Shown here piece after piece: positions 16,028 to 25,524 of a stretch of 64,000 nucleotides of DNA (within the stretch, counting starts at the first letter, position 1; each line of letters starts with the position of its first letter). The stretch comes from Nocardioides albertanoniae. GTDB lineage: Bacteria; Actinomycetota; Actinomycetes; Propionibacteriales; Nocardioidaceae. The notes beneath the pieces were generated by a model that did not search any database, had not been told where the DNA came from, and saw nothing but the letters and a program-made list of their open reading frames with translations. The position numbers and the translations under genes were made by a program. Where the stretch lies: contig NZ_VFOV01000001.1 in NCBI RefSeq assembly GCF_006716315.1, positions 4,666,501-4,730,500 on the forward strand, in the 5' to 3' direction.

Positions 16028-16069
16028 AACACCCCGGTGGCCAACGTTTCCGCTGGTCACCGGGGTGTT
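16028..16069. terminator. Hairpin terminator between reductase gene and tRNA-Tyr
   Basis: Perfect 12-bp arms, AACACCCCGGTG and CACCGGGGTGTT, with the stem extending inward with one mismatch. It sits 15 nt after the reductase stop and 10 nt beyond the 3' end of the convergent tRNA, so it can serve both directions. No long T run follows, which is common in high-GC actinobacteria. Confidence 0.75.
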
Positions 16070-16079
16070 CTCCCAGGCG

Positions 16080-16161
16080 TGGCAGATGAAGGATTCGAAC
16101 CTTCGAAGGCAAAGCCGACGGATTTACAGTCCGCTCCCATTGGCCGCTCGGGCAATCTGCC
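16080..16161 (-). tRNA. tRNA-Tyr (GTA)
   Basis: This 82-nt type II tRNA has acceptor arms GGCAGAT and ATCTGCC with discriminator A, a D-arm CCCGAGCGGCCAATGGG, an anticodon arm CGGACTGTAAATCCG (anticodon GTA), a long variable arm and a T-arm with GGTTCGAATCC. The CCA end is not encoded. Confidence 0.95.
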
Positions 16162-16301
16162 TGGGTTGTGTGCACGCTCCCGCGAAGGGATCGCGACAGC
16201 AAGAAACAATAGCGCAGGGCCCGGCGGCGTACGAAAACGGCACGAGGTTCTAGTGTGAGGTCGGTACGTTCCCGCGGGCAGGTAGCAAAGAGGAGATGGT
16301 C

Positions 16302-16793
16302 ATGGCTGACTCGTCGTTCGACATCGTGAGCAAGATCGACCGCCAGGAGGTCGACAACGCGCTGAGCCAGACCGCGCGGGAGGTCGCGACGCGGTTCGAC
16401 TTCAAGGGCACCAACGCGACGATCGAGTGGAGCGGTGAGCAGGCGATCGAGATCTCCGCCTCGGCCGACGACCGCGCCAGCGCTGTGCTCTCGGTCTTCC
16501 AGGACAAGCTGATCAAGCGCAAGCAGTCGCTGAAGATCCTCGACGCGGGCGAGCCGCGCCAGTCGGGCCAGGTCTCCAAGATCTCGATCACCCTCAAGGA
16601 GGGCATCTCCTCCGAGGACGCCAAGAAGATCTCCAAGCTGATCCGCGACGAGGGCCCGAAGGGCGTCAAGGCGCAGATCCAGGGCGACGAGCTCCGGGTC
16701 TCCTCCAAGAAGCGCGACGACCTGCAGACCGTGATCACGCTGGTCAAGGGCCAGGACTACGACTTCGCGGTGCAGTTCATCAACTACCGCTGA
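16302..16793 (+). CDS. YajQ-family nucleotide-binding protein
   Basis: This 163-residue protein begins [20 protein letters not shown] and carries [18 protein letters not shown], the YajQ signature, and ends [12 protein letters not shown] as the family does. The ATG at 16302 is chosen over the one at 16296 because AGAGGAG lies 6 nt before it. Some YajQ proteins bind cyclic di-GMP and act with a transcription factor; in actinobacteria the role is not settled. It is a single gene, convergent with the response regulator and overlapping it by 10 bp. Confidence 0.95.
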   Translation: MADSSFDIVSKIDRQEVDNALSQTAREVATRFDFKGTNATIEWSGEQAIEISASADDRASAVLSVFQDKLIKRKQSLKILDAGEPRQSGQVSKISITLKEGISSEDAKKISKLIRDEGPKGVKAQIQGDELRVSSKKRDDLQTVITLVKGQDYDFAVQFINYR

Positions 16794-17509
16794 GACCAAC
16801 GCTCCGGGCCCGGCCCAGTCCCAGGCCACGTCGGGGCTCCGGTCGCCTCGACAAGCCCCGTCTCGTACGCCACCATCACCAGCTGCGCCCGGTCGCGCGC
16901 CCGCAACTTGGCGAGCAGGCGTCCGATGTGGGTCTTCGTAGTGGCCATGCTCAGGTGCAGGTGCTGGGTGATCTCGGTGTTGGACAGCCCACGGGCGATC
17001 AGCGTGAGCACCTCGAGCTCCCGCTCGGTGATGCCTTGGAGCGAGCGGGCGGGCTGCCGCCCCGGTTCGGGGCGGCTGGCGAACTCTGCGATCAGACGCC
17101 GGGTCACCGAGGGTGCCAACAGCGAGTCGCCGGCGGCGACCACGCAGACCGCAGCCAGGACCTCGCTCGGCGGAGTGTCCTTGAGGAGGAAACCCGAGGC
17201 TCCGGCACGCAGTGATGCGTAGACGTACTCATCGAGATCGAACGTGGTCAGGATCAGCACTCGTACGCCGCTGAGCACTGGATCAGCGCAGATGCGACGT
17301 GTGGCCTCGATGCCGTCCAGCCCGGGCATGCGCACATCCATCAAGATGACGTCCGGCCGCTCGCGGTGGGCCAGCGCGATCGCCTGGTCGCCGTCGGCTG
17401 CCTCGCCTACCGCGGTCATTCCGGGAGAGTGCTCGATCAGCGCTCGGAAGCTGCCCCGCAACATCGCCTGGTCGTCGGCGATCAACACCCTGATGTCGTC
17501 CCCGGTCAT
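16784..17509 (-). CDS. NarL/LuxR-type response regulator
   Basis: This 241-residue protein has a receiver domain in residues 5-125, with the acidic pair in [10 protein letters not shown], phosphoacceptor Asp in [13 protein letters not shown] and the Lys of [10 protein letters not shown]. The LuxR HTH is in residues 150-210 ([20 protein letters not shown], then [19 protein letters not shown]). It ends with a short tail of Pro, Gly and Trp. The ATG overlaps the kinase stop (ATGA), forming a cognate pair. Confidence 0.93.
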   Translation of the reverse strand: MTGDDIRVLIADDQAMLRGSFRALIEHSPGMTAVGEAADGDQAIALAHRERPDVILMDVRMPGLDGIEATRRICADPVLSGVRVLILTTFDLDEYVYASLRAGASGFLLKDTPPSEVLAAVCVVAAGDSLLAPSVTRRLIAEFASRPEPGRQPARSLQGITERELEVLTLIARGLSNTEITQHLHLSMATTKTHIGRLLAKLRARDRAQLVMVAYETGLVEATGAPTWPGTGPGPERWSQR

Positions 17510-18696
17510 CGCCGCTCCCCGTGGAGGAGGCGCACGGACACCCCGAAGCCGCCTTCGGGCCGCGGGCCGGCGGTCAGGCTGCCGCCGTACATCGTCGCCC
17601 GCTCCCGCATGCCGAGGAGACCGTTACCACCGCCCGGCAGGCCAGGTGTCGTCGCCATCCGGCCTGCTGCGGGGCCGTCGTCGACGACATCGATGCGGAT
17701 CTCGAACGCGTCTGCCTCGACCGTGGCGCGGCATCGGGTCGGGGCTGCGTGGCGCACGACGTTGGTGAGAGCTTCTTGCACGATGCGGTGGACGGTCAGC
17801 TCAACGTCGTCCGAGAACCCGTCGGCGCCGTCAACGCTCAGGGTGACGTCGACCCCGGCCCGACCGGCCTCGTCGGCCAGCGACTCCAGGCCCGCGAGAC
17901 CCGGTGCGGGGCCCAGCGGAGCCCCGGAAGTACGCAGCACCCCCAGCGTCCGTCGCATCGCAGCGAGAGAGGACCGGCTGGTCTCCTCGATGACCTCGAG
18001 CGCGTCGAGCGCCTGCTGAGCCTCTCGCCCGTCGAGCGCAACATGGCGCGCGATCCCCGCCTTGACCGCGATCAGGCTGAGGCTGTGGGACACGATGTCG
18101 TGCAGCTCCCGGGCGATGCGCAGCCGCTCCTCGTCGAGCGCGCGCTCTGCTCGGCGCTGTTGCTGCCGCTCGGCTTCTTCGCGACGCCCTCGCACCACCG
18201 CACCCGCCGCCCCCGATGCTGCGATCACCAACGTCACCAGCGCGGCCACCCCTACCGCCCCGCGCCAGTCCTGAGCAGGGGTGATCACGGCCTCCCCGAC
18301 GATGACACCGCCGACGGCAACCGGGAGAGCGACGGCGAGCGCGGATGCGGAGCGGCGTACGGGTTCAGCGAGTCCGACGAGGTAGGCGGCCAAGCCGGCT
18401 GCAACATAAGGCTCTCGGGTGATGTCGAGCAGGGAGGCTGCCGTCAGGGCGGCCGTGACCACGGCCAGCACCCAGATCGGCCAGCGGCGGCGTACGGCGA
18501 CGGGCAGTCCGACGGCGACAGCGATCGTCCAGCCCAGCCACGACGGTCCGGCGAAGGCGGGGAGGCCATCGTCCGAGGACATGTTGGCGAAGCCGAGATA
18601 GACGACGGCGACGACCAACCCTGCGACAAGGTCGAGCACGAGCAGGAGGCGGCTGCTTGTGCGCTGCATGATGTGATCGTATCCGCGCCGGAGCAT
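17506..18696 (-). CDS. Sensor histidine kinase (HisKA_3 type)
   Basis: This 396-residue protein has an N-terminal region of about five helices, then a HisKA_3 domain with phosphoaccepting His in RIARELHDIVSHSLSLIAVK, and a HATPase with the G-box NGLLGMRERATMYGGSL. Such membrane-embedded kinases pair with NarL-type regulators. The ATG at 18696 directly follows the TAG of the upstream membrane protein; a second ATG lies at 18669, so the start is not certain. The signal may involve the co-transcribed membrane protein. Confidence 0.92.
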   Translation of the reverse strand: MLRRGYDHIMQRTSSRLLLVLDLVAGLVVAVVYLGFANMSSDDGLPAFAGPSWLGWTIAVAVGLPVAVRRRWPIWVLAVVTAALTAASLLDITREPYVAAGLAAYLVGLAEPVRRSASALAVALPVAVGGVIVGEAVITPAQDWRGAVGVAALVTLVIAASGAAGAVVRGRREEAERQQQRRAERALDEERLRIARELHDIVSHSLSLIAVKAGIARHVALDGREAQQALDALEVIEETSRSSLAAMRRTLGVLRTSGAPLGPAPGLAGLESLADEAGRAGVDVTLSVDGADGFSDDVELTVHRIVQEALTNVVRHAAPTRCRATVEADAFEIRIDVVDDGPAAGRMATTPGLPGGGNGLLGMRERATMYGGSLTAGPRPEGGFGVSVRLLHGERR

Positions 18697-19482
18697 CTAG
18701 CCCGCCTGCCCCAACAGGGTCAGCAGGCCGAGTGTCACCATCGTCACCAGGGACCAGCGGACGACCGCGCCCGTGGCTGGGCGGGGGAAGTCGCGCAGCA
18801 GACCGACGCCCATGGGAACCAGCGCGATGCACAGGCCCGTCAGAGCGACCAGGGACATCGGCGTCGTGCCCTTCAGGACACCGATCGGCAGCGCCGCCAT
18901 CGACCCGAGCGCCAGGGACCGGACAGGGCCGAGCACTCCGGTGAGCCAGGCTCCGACGGCCAGGACGATCCATCCGACGAGGATCGCGACGTTCAGTACG
19001 GAGAAGATGTGGAAGGCGGCGTAGCCGGATGCGACCGTCTCCGTGGCGGCTACCGGTCCGTGAGCGTCGACGAGGCGGAACGCCATGTGGTCCGTCCCGG
19101 CGTGAAAGGCCCGCGCGAACAGGCCGAAGGTCGCCAGGGTCCCGCCCCACACCGCCCAGCCAGGGCTGCGGTCGCTGATCCGTGCGGCCAGCAGGGCGAC
19201 CGCCGGCCACAGCAGCACGCTGCCGGTGGCGAAGAAACCGTACGCCGTGGCCATCAGCACTGGTTCGCGCGCATAGCCCGCCAGTTGCTCGGGAAAGAAG
19301 AACGGAACCTCGACCCGCAGCAGAGCGCCGACCAGCATCAGCACAGGGCCGAGCATCATTCCGGCTGCCCCGACCCAGCGGCCCGGGAAACCAACGGGTT
19401 CCAGTGGTTCGACCGGGAACAGGCTACGGGCCCGGGCCCCGATCGTGGCCTGCGATGCACGGGGTGCGGTCTGTTTCGTCAT
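18697..19482 (-). CDS. Multi-pass membrane protein of unknown function
   Basis: This 261-residue protein has about seven predicted helices (for example WVGAAGMMLGPVLMLVGALL, VLMATAYGFFATGSVLLWPA). It also has FHAGTDHMAFRLVDAHGP, with His residues between helices that may bind a ligand or metal. I do not recognise the family. It is directly upstream of the histidine kinase with no gap, so it may be the sensory partner or target of that system. Confidence 0.75.
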   Translation of the reverse strand: MTKQTAPRASQATIGARARSLFPVEPLEPVGFPGRWVGAAGMMLGPVLMLVGALLRVEVPFFFPEQLAGYAREPVLMATAYGFFATGSVLLWPAVALLAARISDRSPGWAVWGGTLATFGLFARAFHAGTDHMAFRLVDAHGPVAATETVASGYAAFHIFSVLNVAILVGWIVLAVGAWLTGVLGPVRSLALGSMAALPIGVLKGTTPMSLVALTGLCIALVPMGVGLLRDFPRPATGAVVRWSLVTMVTLGLLTLLGQAG

Positions 19483-19542
19483 GGCACGAGAGTGCCGCGA
19501 ACCGGCAGCGCGACGCGTCGGAGCGGGGTCGGAAGTCCGGCG

Positions 19543-19558
19543 TCAGACCTGGGTCTGA
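19543..19558. promoter_or_regulatory. Inverted repeat in divergent promoter region
   Basis: Perfect arms TCAGAC and GTCTGA with a 4-bp spacer, 18 bp before the START-type gene and 61 bp before the divergent membrane-protein gene. It may be a binding site for the LuxR-type regulator or for an unlinked factor. Confidence 0.4.
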
Positions 19559-19575
19559 TCATCTAGTCTCCAGCC

Positions 19576-20070
19576 GTGACCTACGAGCATCCGAGCGCGT
19601 CGATCTCGATCGACGCCCCGATCGAGACGGTGTGGCGGGTGATGATCGAGACCGAGGCGTACGCAGAGTGGAACCCGTTCGTCGTGCGCGTCGAGACCGC
19701 GCAGCCGGCGGCGGTGGGCAACCCGATCGTGCTGCACGTCGCGTGGGCCGGTGGCAGCCGGTCGCGCTCGCCCGAACGGATCACGGCGCTCGAGCCGCCG
19801 GTCGTCGGCGACGACGGGGTGGCGGCGGCCCGGATGGCCTATGTCTACGAGGGGTGGCCGGCCAGGCTCGGCCTCGTGCGCGGCGTACGTCATCAGCGAC
19901 TGAGCCAGCGACCGCACGGGCCCACGGTCTACGAGACCGTCGAGGAGTTCTCCGGACCGCTGGTGAGGCTTGCGGGGCCCGAGCGGGTCGCCGACGGCTT
20001 CCGGCGGCATGCACACGGCCTCAAGAAGCGCGCCGAGGCCGACACGGGAGAATGTCGACTTAACCACTAG
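19576..20070 (+). CDS. SRPBCC (START-like) domain protein
   Basis: This 164-residue protein has the polyketide cyclase/dehydrase fold: SISIDAPIETVWRVMIETEA then YAEWNPFVVRVET, the usual start of this hydrophobic-pocket domain. The final strand and long helix end in GPERVADGFRRHAHGLKKRAE. Ligand and function are unknown. The start is GTG at 19576. It is a single gene between a divergent membrane protein and the Rrf2 gene. Confidence 0.8.
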   Translation: MTYEHPSASISIDAPIETVWRVMIETEAYAEWNPFVVRVETAQPAAVGNPIVLHVAWAGGSRSRSPERITALEPPVVGDDGVAAARMAYVYEGWPARLGLVRGVRHQRLSQRPHGPTVYETVEEFSGPLVRLAGPERVADGFRRHAHGLKKRAEADTGECRLNH

Positions 20071-20109
20071 ATTGAGCGAAATTCTGCATTCATCTGCAAG
20101 AATGTGGCC

Positions 20110-20568
20110 GTGCGAGTATCTGCCAAGTCCGACTACGCCCTCCGCGCCCTCATCGAGATGGCATCGCGGGAGGACGGAAAAGCTGTCAGCGCCGAGGAGC
20201 TCGGCCGCGCCCAGGAGATCCCCCACGGGTTCCTCCAGGCGATCCTCGCCGACCTCCGCAAGGCCGGCGTCGTCATCTCCCAGCGCGGGCAGTCCGGCGG
20301 TTGGCGCCTGGCCCGCAAGGCCACCGACGTCTCCGTCGCCGACGTGATCCGCGCCGTCGACGGACCGCTCGTCTCGGTCTACGGCCTGCGCCCCGAAGCG
20401 GTCACCTACAACGAGCGCGCTGACGTGCTCCAGCATGTCTGGATCGCCGCCCGCGACTCCCTGCGCGATGTCTTCGAGAAGGTCTCCATCGCCGAGCTCG
20501 CCTCTCGCGACCTGCCCGAAGAGGTCACCACCCGCACCGCGCGCGACGAGGCCTGGCTGCCTCACTGA
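20110..20568 (+). CDS. Rrf2-family regulator lacking cluster cysteines
   Basis: This 152-residue protein starts at the GTG at 20110, giving the classical Rrf2 start RVSAKSDYALRALIEMA; a GTG two codons earlier is also open. The winged HTH contains AQEIPHGFLQAILADLRKAG and the wing QRGQSGGWRLARKA. There are no Cys residues at all, so it cannot hold the Fe-S cluster of IscR or NsrR. This matches the cysteine-metabolism branch of the family (CymR). It is convergent with the sulfate transporter, which makes sulfur control likely, although that is inference. Confidence 0.87.
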   Translation: MRVSAKSDYALRALIEMASREDGKAVSAEELGRAQEIPHGFLQAILADLRKAGVVISQRGQSGGWRLARKATDVSVADVIRAVDGPLVSVYGLRPEAVTYNERADVLQHVWIAARDSLRDVFEKVSIAELASRDLPEEVTTRTARDEAWLPH

Positions 20569-20612
20569 TCCCACGGAGTGAGATCCGGACCATGACTGGA
20601 CAGGCACTTCCC

Positions 20613-20646
20613 GGGCTGGACGGGTGTTTCAGTGCCCGTCCAGCCC
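20613..20646. terminator. Hairpin terminator of the Rrf2 gene
   Basis: Perfect 12-bp arms GGGCTGGACGGG and CCCGTCCAGCCC with a 10-nt loop, 44 nt after the stop codon. Confidence 0.75.
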
Positions 20647-20647
20647 A

Positions 20648-20673
20648 GGGATACCCGGTCGACCGGGTATCCC
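20648..20673. terminator. Palindromic terminator of the sulfate transporter operon
   Basis: A perfect 26-bp palindrome with arms GGGATACCCGG and CCGGGTATCCC around TCGA. It lies 7 nt past the cysA stop and next to the Rrf2 terminator, so the convergent operons have one hairpin each. Confidence 0.7.
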
Positions 20674-20680
20674 AACGCCC

Positions 20681-21658
20681 CTACGCCGCCGACACAGGCG
20701 CCGGCATCGTGTAAGCCCCCGGCGTCGGCGTGACGAACACGTTGGCCCCTTCGTCGAGCTGCAGAGCTCGGGCATGCGTACGCGTCAGCTCGGCGGTCAC
20801 GACCTCGCCGTCGTCGGTGAGCACCGTGAGGCGCACCTCGAAGCCGATCCGCAGCACCCTCGAGATGGTGCCCTCGAGCGAGTGCTCGGAGATCGGTGAG
20901 GGCGTGACCTCGACGTCGTGGGGCCGGATCAGCGAGCCGCCCAGCGTGGTCACGTCACCGAGGAACGACATCACGAAGTCGTTGGCCGGCTCGTCGTAGA
21001 GCTGCTCGGGGGTGCCGATCTGCTCGATGCCACCCTGGTTGACGACGACGATCTCGTCGGCGACCTCGAGGGCCTCCTCCTGGTCGTGGGTGACGAAGAC
21101 GGTGGTCACGTGCACCTCGTCGTGGAGCCGCCGCAGCCAGTCGCGCAGCTCCTTGCGCACCTTCGCGTCCAGAGCGCCGAACGGCTCGTCGAGCAGCAGC
21201 ACCGACGGCTGGATCGCCAGCGCCCTGGCCAGCGCCATCCGCTGGCGTTGGCCGCCGGAGAGCCGCGAGGGCAGCCGGTGGGCGAACTGGGAGAGGTGCA
21301 CGAGCTCGAGCAGCTCCTCCACCTTCGCCTGGATCTCCGGGCGCGGGCGCTTGCGGATCTCCAGCCCGAACGCGACGTTCTTCGCCACCGAAAGGTGCTT
21401 GAACGCCGCGTAGTGCTGGAAGACGAAGCCGACGTTGCGCTTCTGGACCGGCAACGACGTCGCGTCCTTGCCCTCGATCACGACCGACCCGGTGTCGGGT
21501 GTCTCCAGGCCGGCGATGACCCGCAGCAGCGTGGTCTTGCCGCCGCCGGAGGGGCCCAGCAGTGCCGTCAGCTGCCCGGTCGGGATGGTCAGATTGATGT
21601 CTTCCAGCGCGACGAAATCGCCGTAGCGCTTGTTGACACCGATTACTTCGATGCTCAT
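20681..21658 (-). CDS. cysA: Sulfate/thiosulfate ABC transporter ATPase
   Basis: This 325-residue ATPase has Walker [16 protein letters not shown]-loop [14 protein letters not shown], signature [15 protein letters not shown], Walker [16 protein letters not shown] and H-loop [10 protein letters not shown]. The C-terminal 90 residues are a TOBE-like domain ([10 protein letters not shown] onward). The ATG at 21658 follows the cysW stop by 13 nt. It powers sulfate uptake with CysT and CysW. Confidence 0.95.
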   Translation of the reverse strand: MSIEVIGVNKRYGDFVALEDINLTIPTGQLTALLGPSGGGKTTLLRVIAGLETPDTGSVVIEGKDATSLPVQKRNVGFVFQHYAAFKHLSVAKNVAFGLEIRKRPRPEIQAKVEELLELVHLSQFAHRLPSRLSGGQRQRMALARALAIQPSVLLLDEPFGALDAKVRKELRDWLRRLHDEVHVTTVFVTHDQEEALEVADEIVVVNQGGIEQIGTPEQLYDEPANDFVMSFLGDVTTLGGSLIRPHDVEVTPSPISEHSLEGTISRVLRIGFEVRLTVLTDDGEVVTAELTRTHARALQLDEGANVFVTPTPGAYTMPAPVSAA

Positions 21659-21671
21659 GGGATATGCCCTT

Positions 21672-22514
21672 TCACCGCACGCGCGCACCACGGGCGCGCA
21701 GCACGAAGACGACGAGGATGCAGACGACCGAGACGCTGGCGAGGAGGAAGGCGACGGCGTACGCGCCCTGCTGGTCGAAGTTGAGATACTTCTCCTCGAC
21801 CGCGAGGGTCGCGGTGCGGGTCTGGCCGAGCACGTTGCCGGAGACGACCTTGACCGCGCCGAACTCGCCCAGCGACCGCGCCAGGGTGAGCACGACGCCA
21901 TAGATGACGGCCCACTTGATGCCCGGCAGGGTGATCCGCCAGAAGGTCTGCCAGGCGCTCGCACCGAGCGAGGCGGCGGCCTGCTCCTGCTCGGTGCCGA
22001 TCTCCTCGAGCACCGGGATGACCTCGCGGATGACCAGCGGCAGCGACACGAACGCGGTCGCCATGATGATGCCGGGCGTCGCGAAGATGACCTGGAAGCC
22101 GGCCGACCCCAGCGTCGGCCCGAACCACCCGTCGCGGCCGCCGTAGACCAGCACGAGCGCCAGGCCCACCACGATCGGCGAGACCGACAGCGGCAGGTCG
22201 ATCAGTGCGCTGAGGATGCGCTTGCCGGGAAACTCCGTACGCACCAGCAGCAGCGAGATCGAGACGCCGAAGACCAGGTTGATCAGCGTCGCCACCACAG
22301 CGGCGACGCAGGTCAGCTGGATCGCATGCACCATCTGCGGGTCGCTGAAGATGTCGTCGAAGGCCTCGGTCGTGAACCCGACGTCGGGCACGTGGAAGGC
22401 GTTCCAGGCGACCAGCACGACCGGCCAGGCGACCAGGAGGCCGAGGTAGGCGATGACGACGACGCGGAGGACGTACGTCAGGGGTGTGCGGGGCGCACGA
22501 CGGGTCTCAGCCAC
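21672..22514 (-). CDS. cysW: Sulfate ABC permease
   Basis: This 280-residue protein has six helices and the EAA-type loop [20 protein letters not shown], plus [20 protein letters not shown], which is diagnostic for sulfate permeases. Its start overlaps the cysT stop by 8 bp. It forms the channel with CysT. Confidence 0.94.
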   Translation of the reverse strand: MAETRRAPRTPLTYVLRVVVIAYLGLLVAWPVVLVAWNAFHVPDVGFTTEAFDDIFSDPQMVHAIQLTCVAAVVATLINLVFGVSISLLLVRTEFPGKRILSALIDLPLSVSPIVVGLALVLVYGGRDGWFGPTLGSAGFQVIFATPGIIMATAFVSLPLVIREVIPVLEEIGTEQEQAAASLGASAWQTFWRITLPGIKWAVIYGVVLTLARSLGEFGAVKVVSGNVLGQTRTATLAVEEKYLNFDQQGAYAVAFLLASVSVVCILVVFVLRARGARVR

Positions 22515-23349
22515 GGCGCACCATCCTCCGCTGGATCAGGTCGAGCACGACGATGACGAGCAGCGAGACGAGCAGCAGCATCGCCGCGATCGCCGCCGCG
22601 CCCTCCGGGTTGTCGTTCTCGATCGCCGACAGGATCCGCACCGAGGCGACCTCCGACTTGAACGGCAGGTTGCCCGAGAGCAGCACGAGCGAGCCGTACT
22701 CCCCCATCCCGCGCGCGAAGGAGAGCGCCGCGCCCGCTGCGATCGCGGGCGCCAGGGAGGGCAGGATGATCCGCCGGAACGTGGTGAACCGGGAGGCCCC
22801 CAGCGAGGCCGCGGCCTCCTCCACGTCGGCGTCCAGCTCCTCGAGCACCGGCTGCACCATGCGTACGACGAAGGGCAGGGTCACGAACGCGAGCGCCAGG
22901 TAGACCGACATCGAGGTGTTGGCCCAGTGCAGCCCGAGCGGTGACGACGTGCCGTAGAGGGAGAGCAGCACGAGGCCCGCGACGATCGTCGGTAGCGCGA
23001 ACGGGATGTCGATGATGACTTCTAGGAGTCCCTTACCCCAGAAACGATCGCGCACGAGCACCCAGGCGATGACGGTGCCGATGACGACGTTGATCAGGGT
23101 GACGACCAGAGCGGCACGGATCGTCAGCCAGATCGCGGCCGCGGTCTGGCCGTTGCCGAGCTGGTTCGCGAAGGCGGACCAGCCGCCGGTCGAGGCGGTG
23201 ATGATCACCGCGACCAGCGGGATGAGCACGAGCAGGCTGAACCAGAGCATCGTGATGCCGAGTCCGATGCCGCTGGTGCGAGTCAGAGTGTTGCCCGGCC
23301 GGCGGACACGAGAAGCAGCCGGCCGGGCAGCAGGGATGGTTGTCGTCAT
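22507..23349 (-). CDS. cysT: Sulfate ABC permease
   Basis: This 280-residue protein has six helices. The loop [20 protein letters not shown] and FARGMGEYGSLVLLSGNLP are typical of CysT/CysU. An Arg- and Ala-rich cytoplasmic start precedes the first helix. It follows the binding-protein gene by 7 nt and overlaps cysW, forming one operon. Confidence 0.94.
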   Translation of the reverse strand: MTTTIPAARPAASRVRRPGNTLTRTSGIGLGITMLWFSLLVLIPLVAVIITASTGGWSAFANQLGNGQTAAAIWLTIRAALVVTLINVVIGTVIAWVLVRDRFWGKGLLEVIIDIPFALPTIVAGLVLLSLYGTSSPLGLHWANTSMSVYLALAFVTLPFVVRMVQPVLEELDADVEEAAASLGASRFTTFRRIILPSLAPAIAAGAALSFARGMGEYGSLVLLSGNLPFKSEVASVRILSAIENDNPEGAAAIAAMLLLVSLLVIVVLDLIQRRMVRRG

Positions 23350-23356
23350 GACCGGG

Positions 23357-24430
23357 CTACTGCGAGGCCTTGCCGGACTTGGCGATGGCGTCGGTCACGA
23401 TGCCGACGGCCTCGCCGTCCTCACCGGTGCCGAAGAGCTTCTCCTTGACGCCGGACCAGTCGCGGCCACCGAAGTCGTTCTCCAGGGTGAGCAGCTGCTT
23501 CGGAGCCGGGAACGGGTCGGCAGGATCCTTGGCTCCCTCGATGTCCTCCGGCTTCAGACCGATCGCGTCCCAGTCGACCACGCCGGGCTCGGCGGTGTTG
23601 ATCGGGCGGAAGCCGGTCAGCGCGAACTGCTTCTGGCCACCCTTCGGGTCGAGCACGAAGTCGAGCCAGTCCTGCGAGGGCTTGGAGGCGTCCTTGGTGA
23701 TGGCGCCGGGGTTCTCGATCAGCACGGTGGAGTCGGGGACGATGTAGTCGAAGCCCTCACCCTGCTGAGCAGCGAGGATCGCCTCGTTCTCGTAGGCGAG
23801 CAGCACGTCACCGGTGCCGCCGAGGAAGGCGGTGGTGGCGTCGCGGCCCGAGTTGGTCAGCGTGACGACGTTCTTGAACAGCTTGTCGAGGTAGGCCTTG
23901 CCCTCCTCCTCGGTGCCACCGTTCTTCACCACGGAGCCCCAGGCGGCCAGCGCGTTCCAGCGGGCCGCGCCGGACGAGGCCGGGTTGGCCGTCACGACGC
24001 CGACGCCCGGCTTGGCGAGGTCGTCCCAGCCCTTGATGTTCTTCGGGTTGCCCTTGCGTACGCCGAGCACGACGACCGAGCTCGACACGATGCCCTTGTT
24101 GTCACCGTCGTCCCACTTCGGGTCGACCAGGCCGGCCTTCTCCAGGCGCTGCACGTCGGTGCCGACGGAGAGGTGGACGTAGTCGGCCTTCAGCCCCGAC
24201 TCCACCGCACGGCTCTGGTCACCGGAGGCGCCGTAGGAGGTCTCGAAACCGACACCCTCGCCCTCGGGGGTCTTGTTGAACTCCTTGGCGATCGCCTTGT
24301 TGGCCGTCTCCGGGACGGCGAAACCGACGATGGAGATCGACTCGGCATCGCCGGAGCCGGAGCCACCGCAGGCGGTGAGCGCCAGCATCCCGACGGCGGC
24401 GAGCGCCGCTGCAGCCTTGAACTTCCTCAT
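23357..24430 (-). CDS. sbp: Sulfate-binding lipoprotein
   Basis: This 357-residue periplasmic-type sulfate-binding protein starts at the ATG at 24430, with an AGAGGA site 6 nt before. The signal ends in a lipobox (MLALTAC), so it is a lipoprotein. GASGDQSRAVESGLKADYVH, SGRDATTAFLGGTGDVLLAY and TGFRPIN are conserved in Sbp/CysP. It is the first gene of the sbp-cysTWA operon. Confidence 0.94.
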   Translation of the reverse strand: MRKFKAAAALAAVGMLALTACGGSGSGDAESISIVGFAVPETANKAIAKEFNKTPEGEGVGFETSYGASGDQSRAVESGLKADYVHLSVGTDVQRLEKAGLVDPKWDDGDNKGIVSSSVVVLGVRKGNPKNIKGWDDLAKPGVGVVTANPASSGAARWNALAAWGSVVKNGGTEEEGKAYLDKLFKNVVTLTNSGRDATTAFLGGTGDVLLAYENEAILAAQQGEGFDYIVPDSTVLIENPGAITKDASKPSQDWLDFVLDPKGGQKQFALTGFRPINTAEPGVVDWDAIGLKPEDIEGAKDPADPFPAPKQLLTLENDFGGRDWSGVKEKLFGTGEDGEAVGIVTDAIAKSGKASQ

Positions 24431-24542
24431 CTGATTCCTCTTTTCTTGCCCCAACTGCGTGCCCTGCCGAGCCAAGGTCCATCGGATTACGAATGTCGAG
24501 GACAATACTGGAGTTAGTTGAAGACATGGGAAAACTCGCGAT

Positions 24543-24561
24543 AGGTCCGACTGGTGGACCT
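24543..24561. promoter_or_regulatory. Inverted repeat between rarD and sbp
   Basis: Perfect arms AGGTCC and GGACCT with a 7-bp spacer, 23 nt after the rarD stop and 113 bp upstream of the sbp start. It could be a weak terminator for rarD or a regulator site for the sulfate operon; nothing settles it. Confidence 0.35.
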
Positions 24562-24583
24562 GCGACGACCCGCCGTTGCCGGG

Positions 24584-25504
24584 TTATGCCTCGGCGCGGG
24601 TGCTCACCGGGGCGAGCGCTGCCCGCAGCACCACGCGCCGGTGGTGGACCGCCTCGGCGCTGAAGATGATCAGCGCGACCCAGACGATCGCGAAGCCGAC
24701 CCAGCGACCCGGCGGCATCGCCTCGTGGGCGATGAAGACACCGACGGCGAACTGCAGGATCGGCGCCAGATACTGCAGGAGCCCGATGGTGACCATCGGG
24801 ACCCTGATGGCGGCGGCGCCGAAGCAGGCCAGCGGCACCACGGTGGCCACCCCCAGGCTCATCAGGAGGATCACGTGGACCGGCCCGTGGCCCACGAGCG
24901 TGCCGTTGCCGGTGGCCTGGAGCGCGACGATCAGCGTCAGCGCGAACGGCGCGGTGACCGCCGTCTCCACGGCCAGCGACTCGAACGGCCCCACACCGGC
25001 GCTCTTCTTCAACAGTCCGTAGGTGCCGAACGAGAAGGCCAGGATCAGCGCGACCCAGGGCAGCCTGCCGTAGTCGACCGTCAGGACGATCACCGCCACG
25101 AACGCGATCCCCAGCGCCACCCACTGCAGCCTCCGCAGCCGCTCCCGCAGGATGAGCACACCCATCAGCATCGTGACCAGCGGGTTGGTGAAGTAGCCCA
25201 GGCTCGTCTCCACGATCCGCCCGTTGTTCACGCCCCAGATGTAGGTCACCCAGTTGATCGAGATCACCGCCGCCGCCCCGGCCAGCAGCACCAGCTTGCG
25301 TCGATCCCGCAGGACGCCCATCACCTGCGTACGCCGACCGAGCACGAGCACCAGCGCACCCGCCACCACGAGCGACCACAGGATCCGGTGTCCGAGGATC
25401 TCCCACGCCCCGGCCGGCTCGAGCAGCGGGAAGTAGAGCGGGAACACACCCCACATGACGTACGCCGCGGCGCCGAACATCACCCCGCGCCGCTGCTCGT
25501 TCAC
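24584..25504 (-). CDS. rarD: EamA/RarD-family transporter
   Basis: This 306-residue protein has ten predicted helices and the RarD start GVMFGAAAYVMWGVFPLYFP with LLEPAGAWEILGHRILWSL. SINWVTYIWGVNNGRIVETS and LGYFTNPLVTMLMGVLILRE are typical. RarD-type proteins are drug/metabolite exporters, and the substrate is not known. The start is GTG at 25504, about 20 bp from the edge of the 21-bp repeat array, so the array could influence its expression. Confidence 0.92.
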   Translation of the reverse strand: MNEQRRGVMFGAAAYVMWGVFPLYFPLLEPAGAWEILGHRILWSLVVAGALVLVLGRRTQVMGVLRDRRKLVLLAGAAAVISINWVTYIWGVNNGRIVETSLGYFTNPLVTMLMGVLILRERLRRLQWVALGIAFVAVIVLTVDYGRLPWVALILAFSFGTYGLLKKSAGVGPFESLAVETAVTAPFALTLIVALQATGNGTLVGHGPVHVILLMSLGVATVVPLACFGAAAIRVPMVTIGLLQYLAPILQFAVGVFIAHEAMPPGRWVGFAIVWVALIIFSAEAVHHRRVVLRAALAPVSTRAEA

Positions 25505-25524
25505 GGCCTCACGCTACCGCCCCG

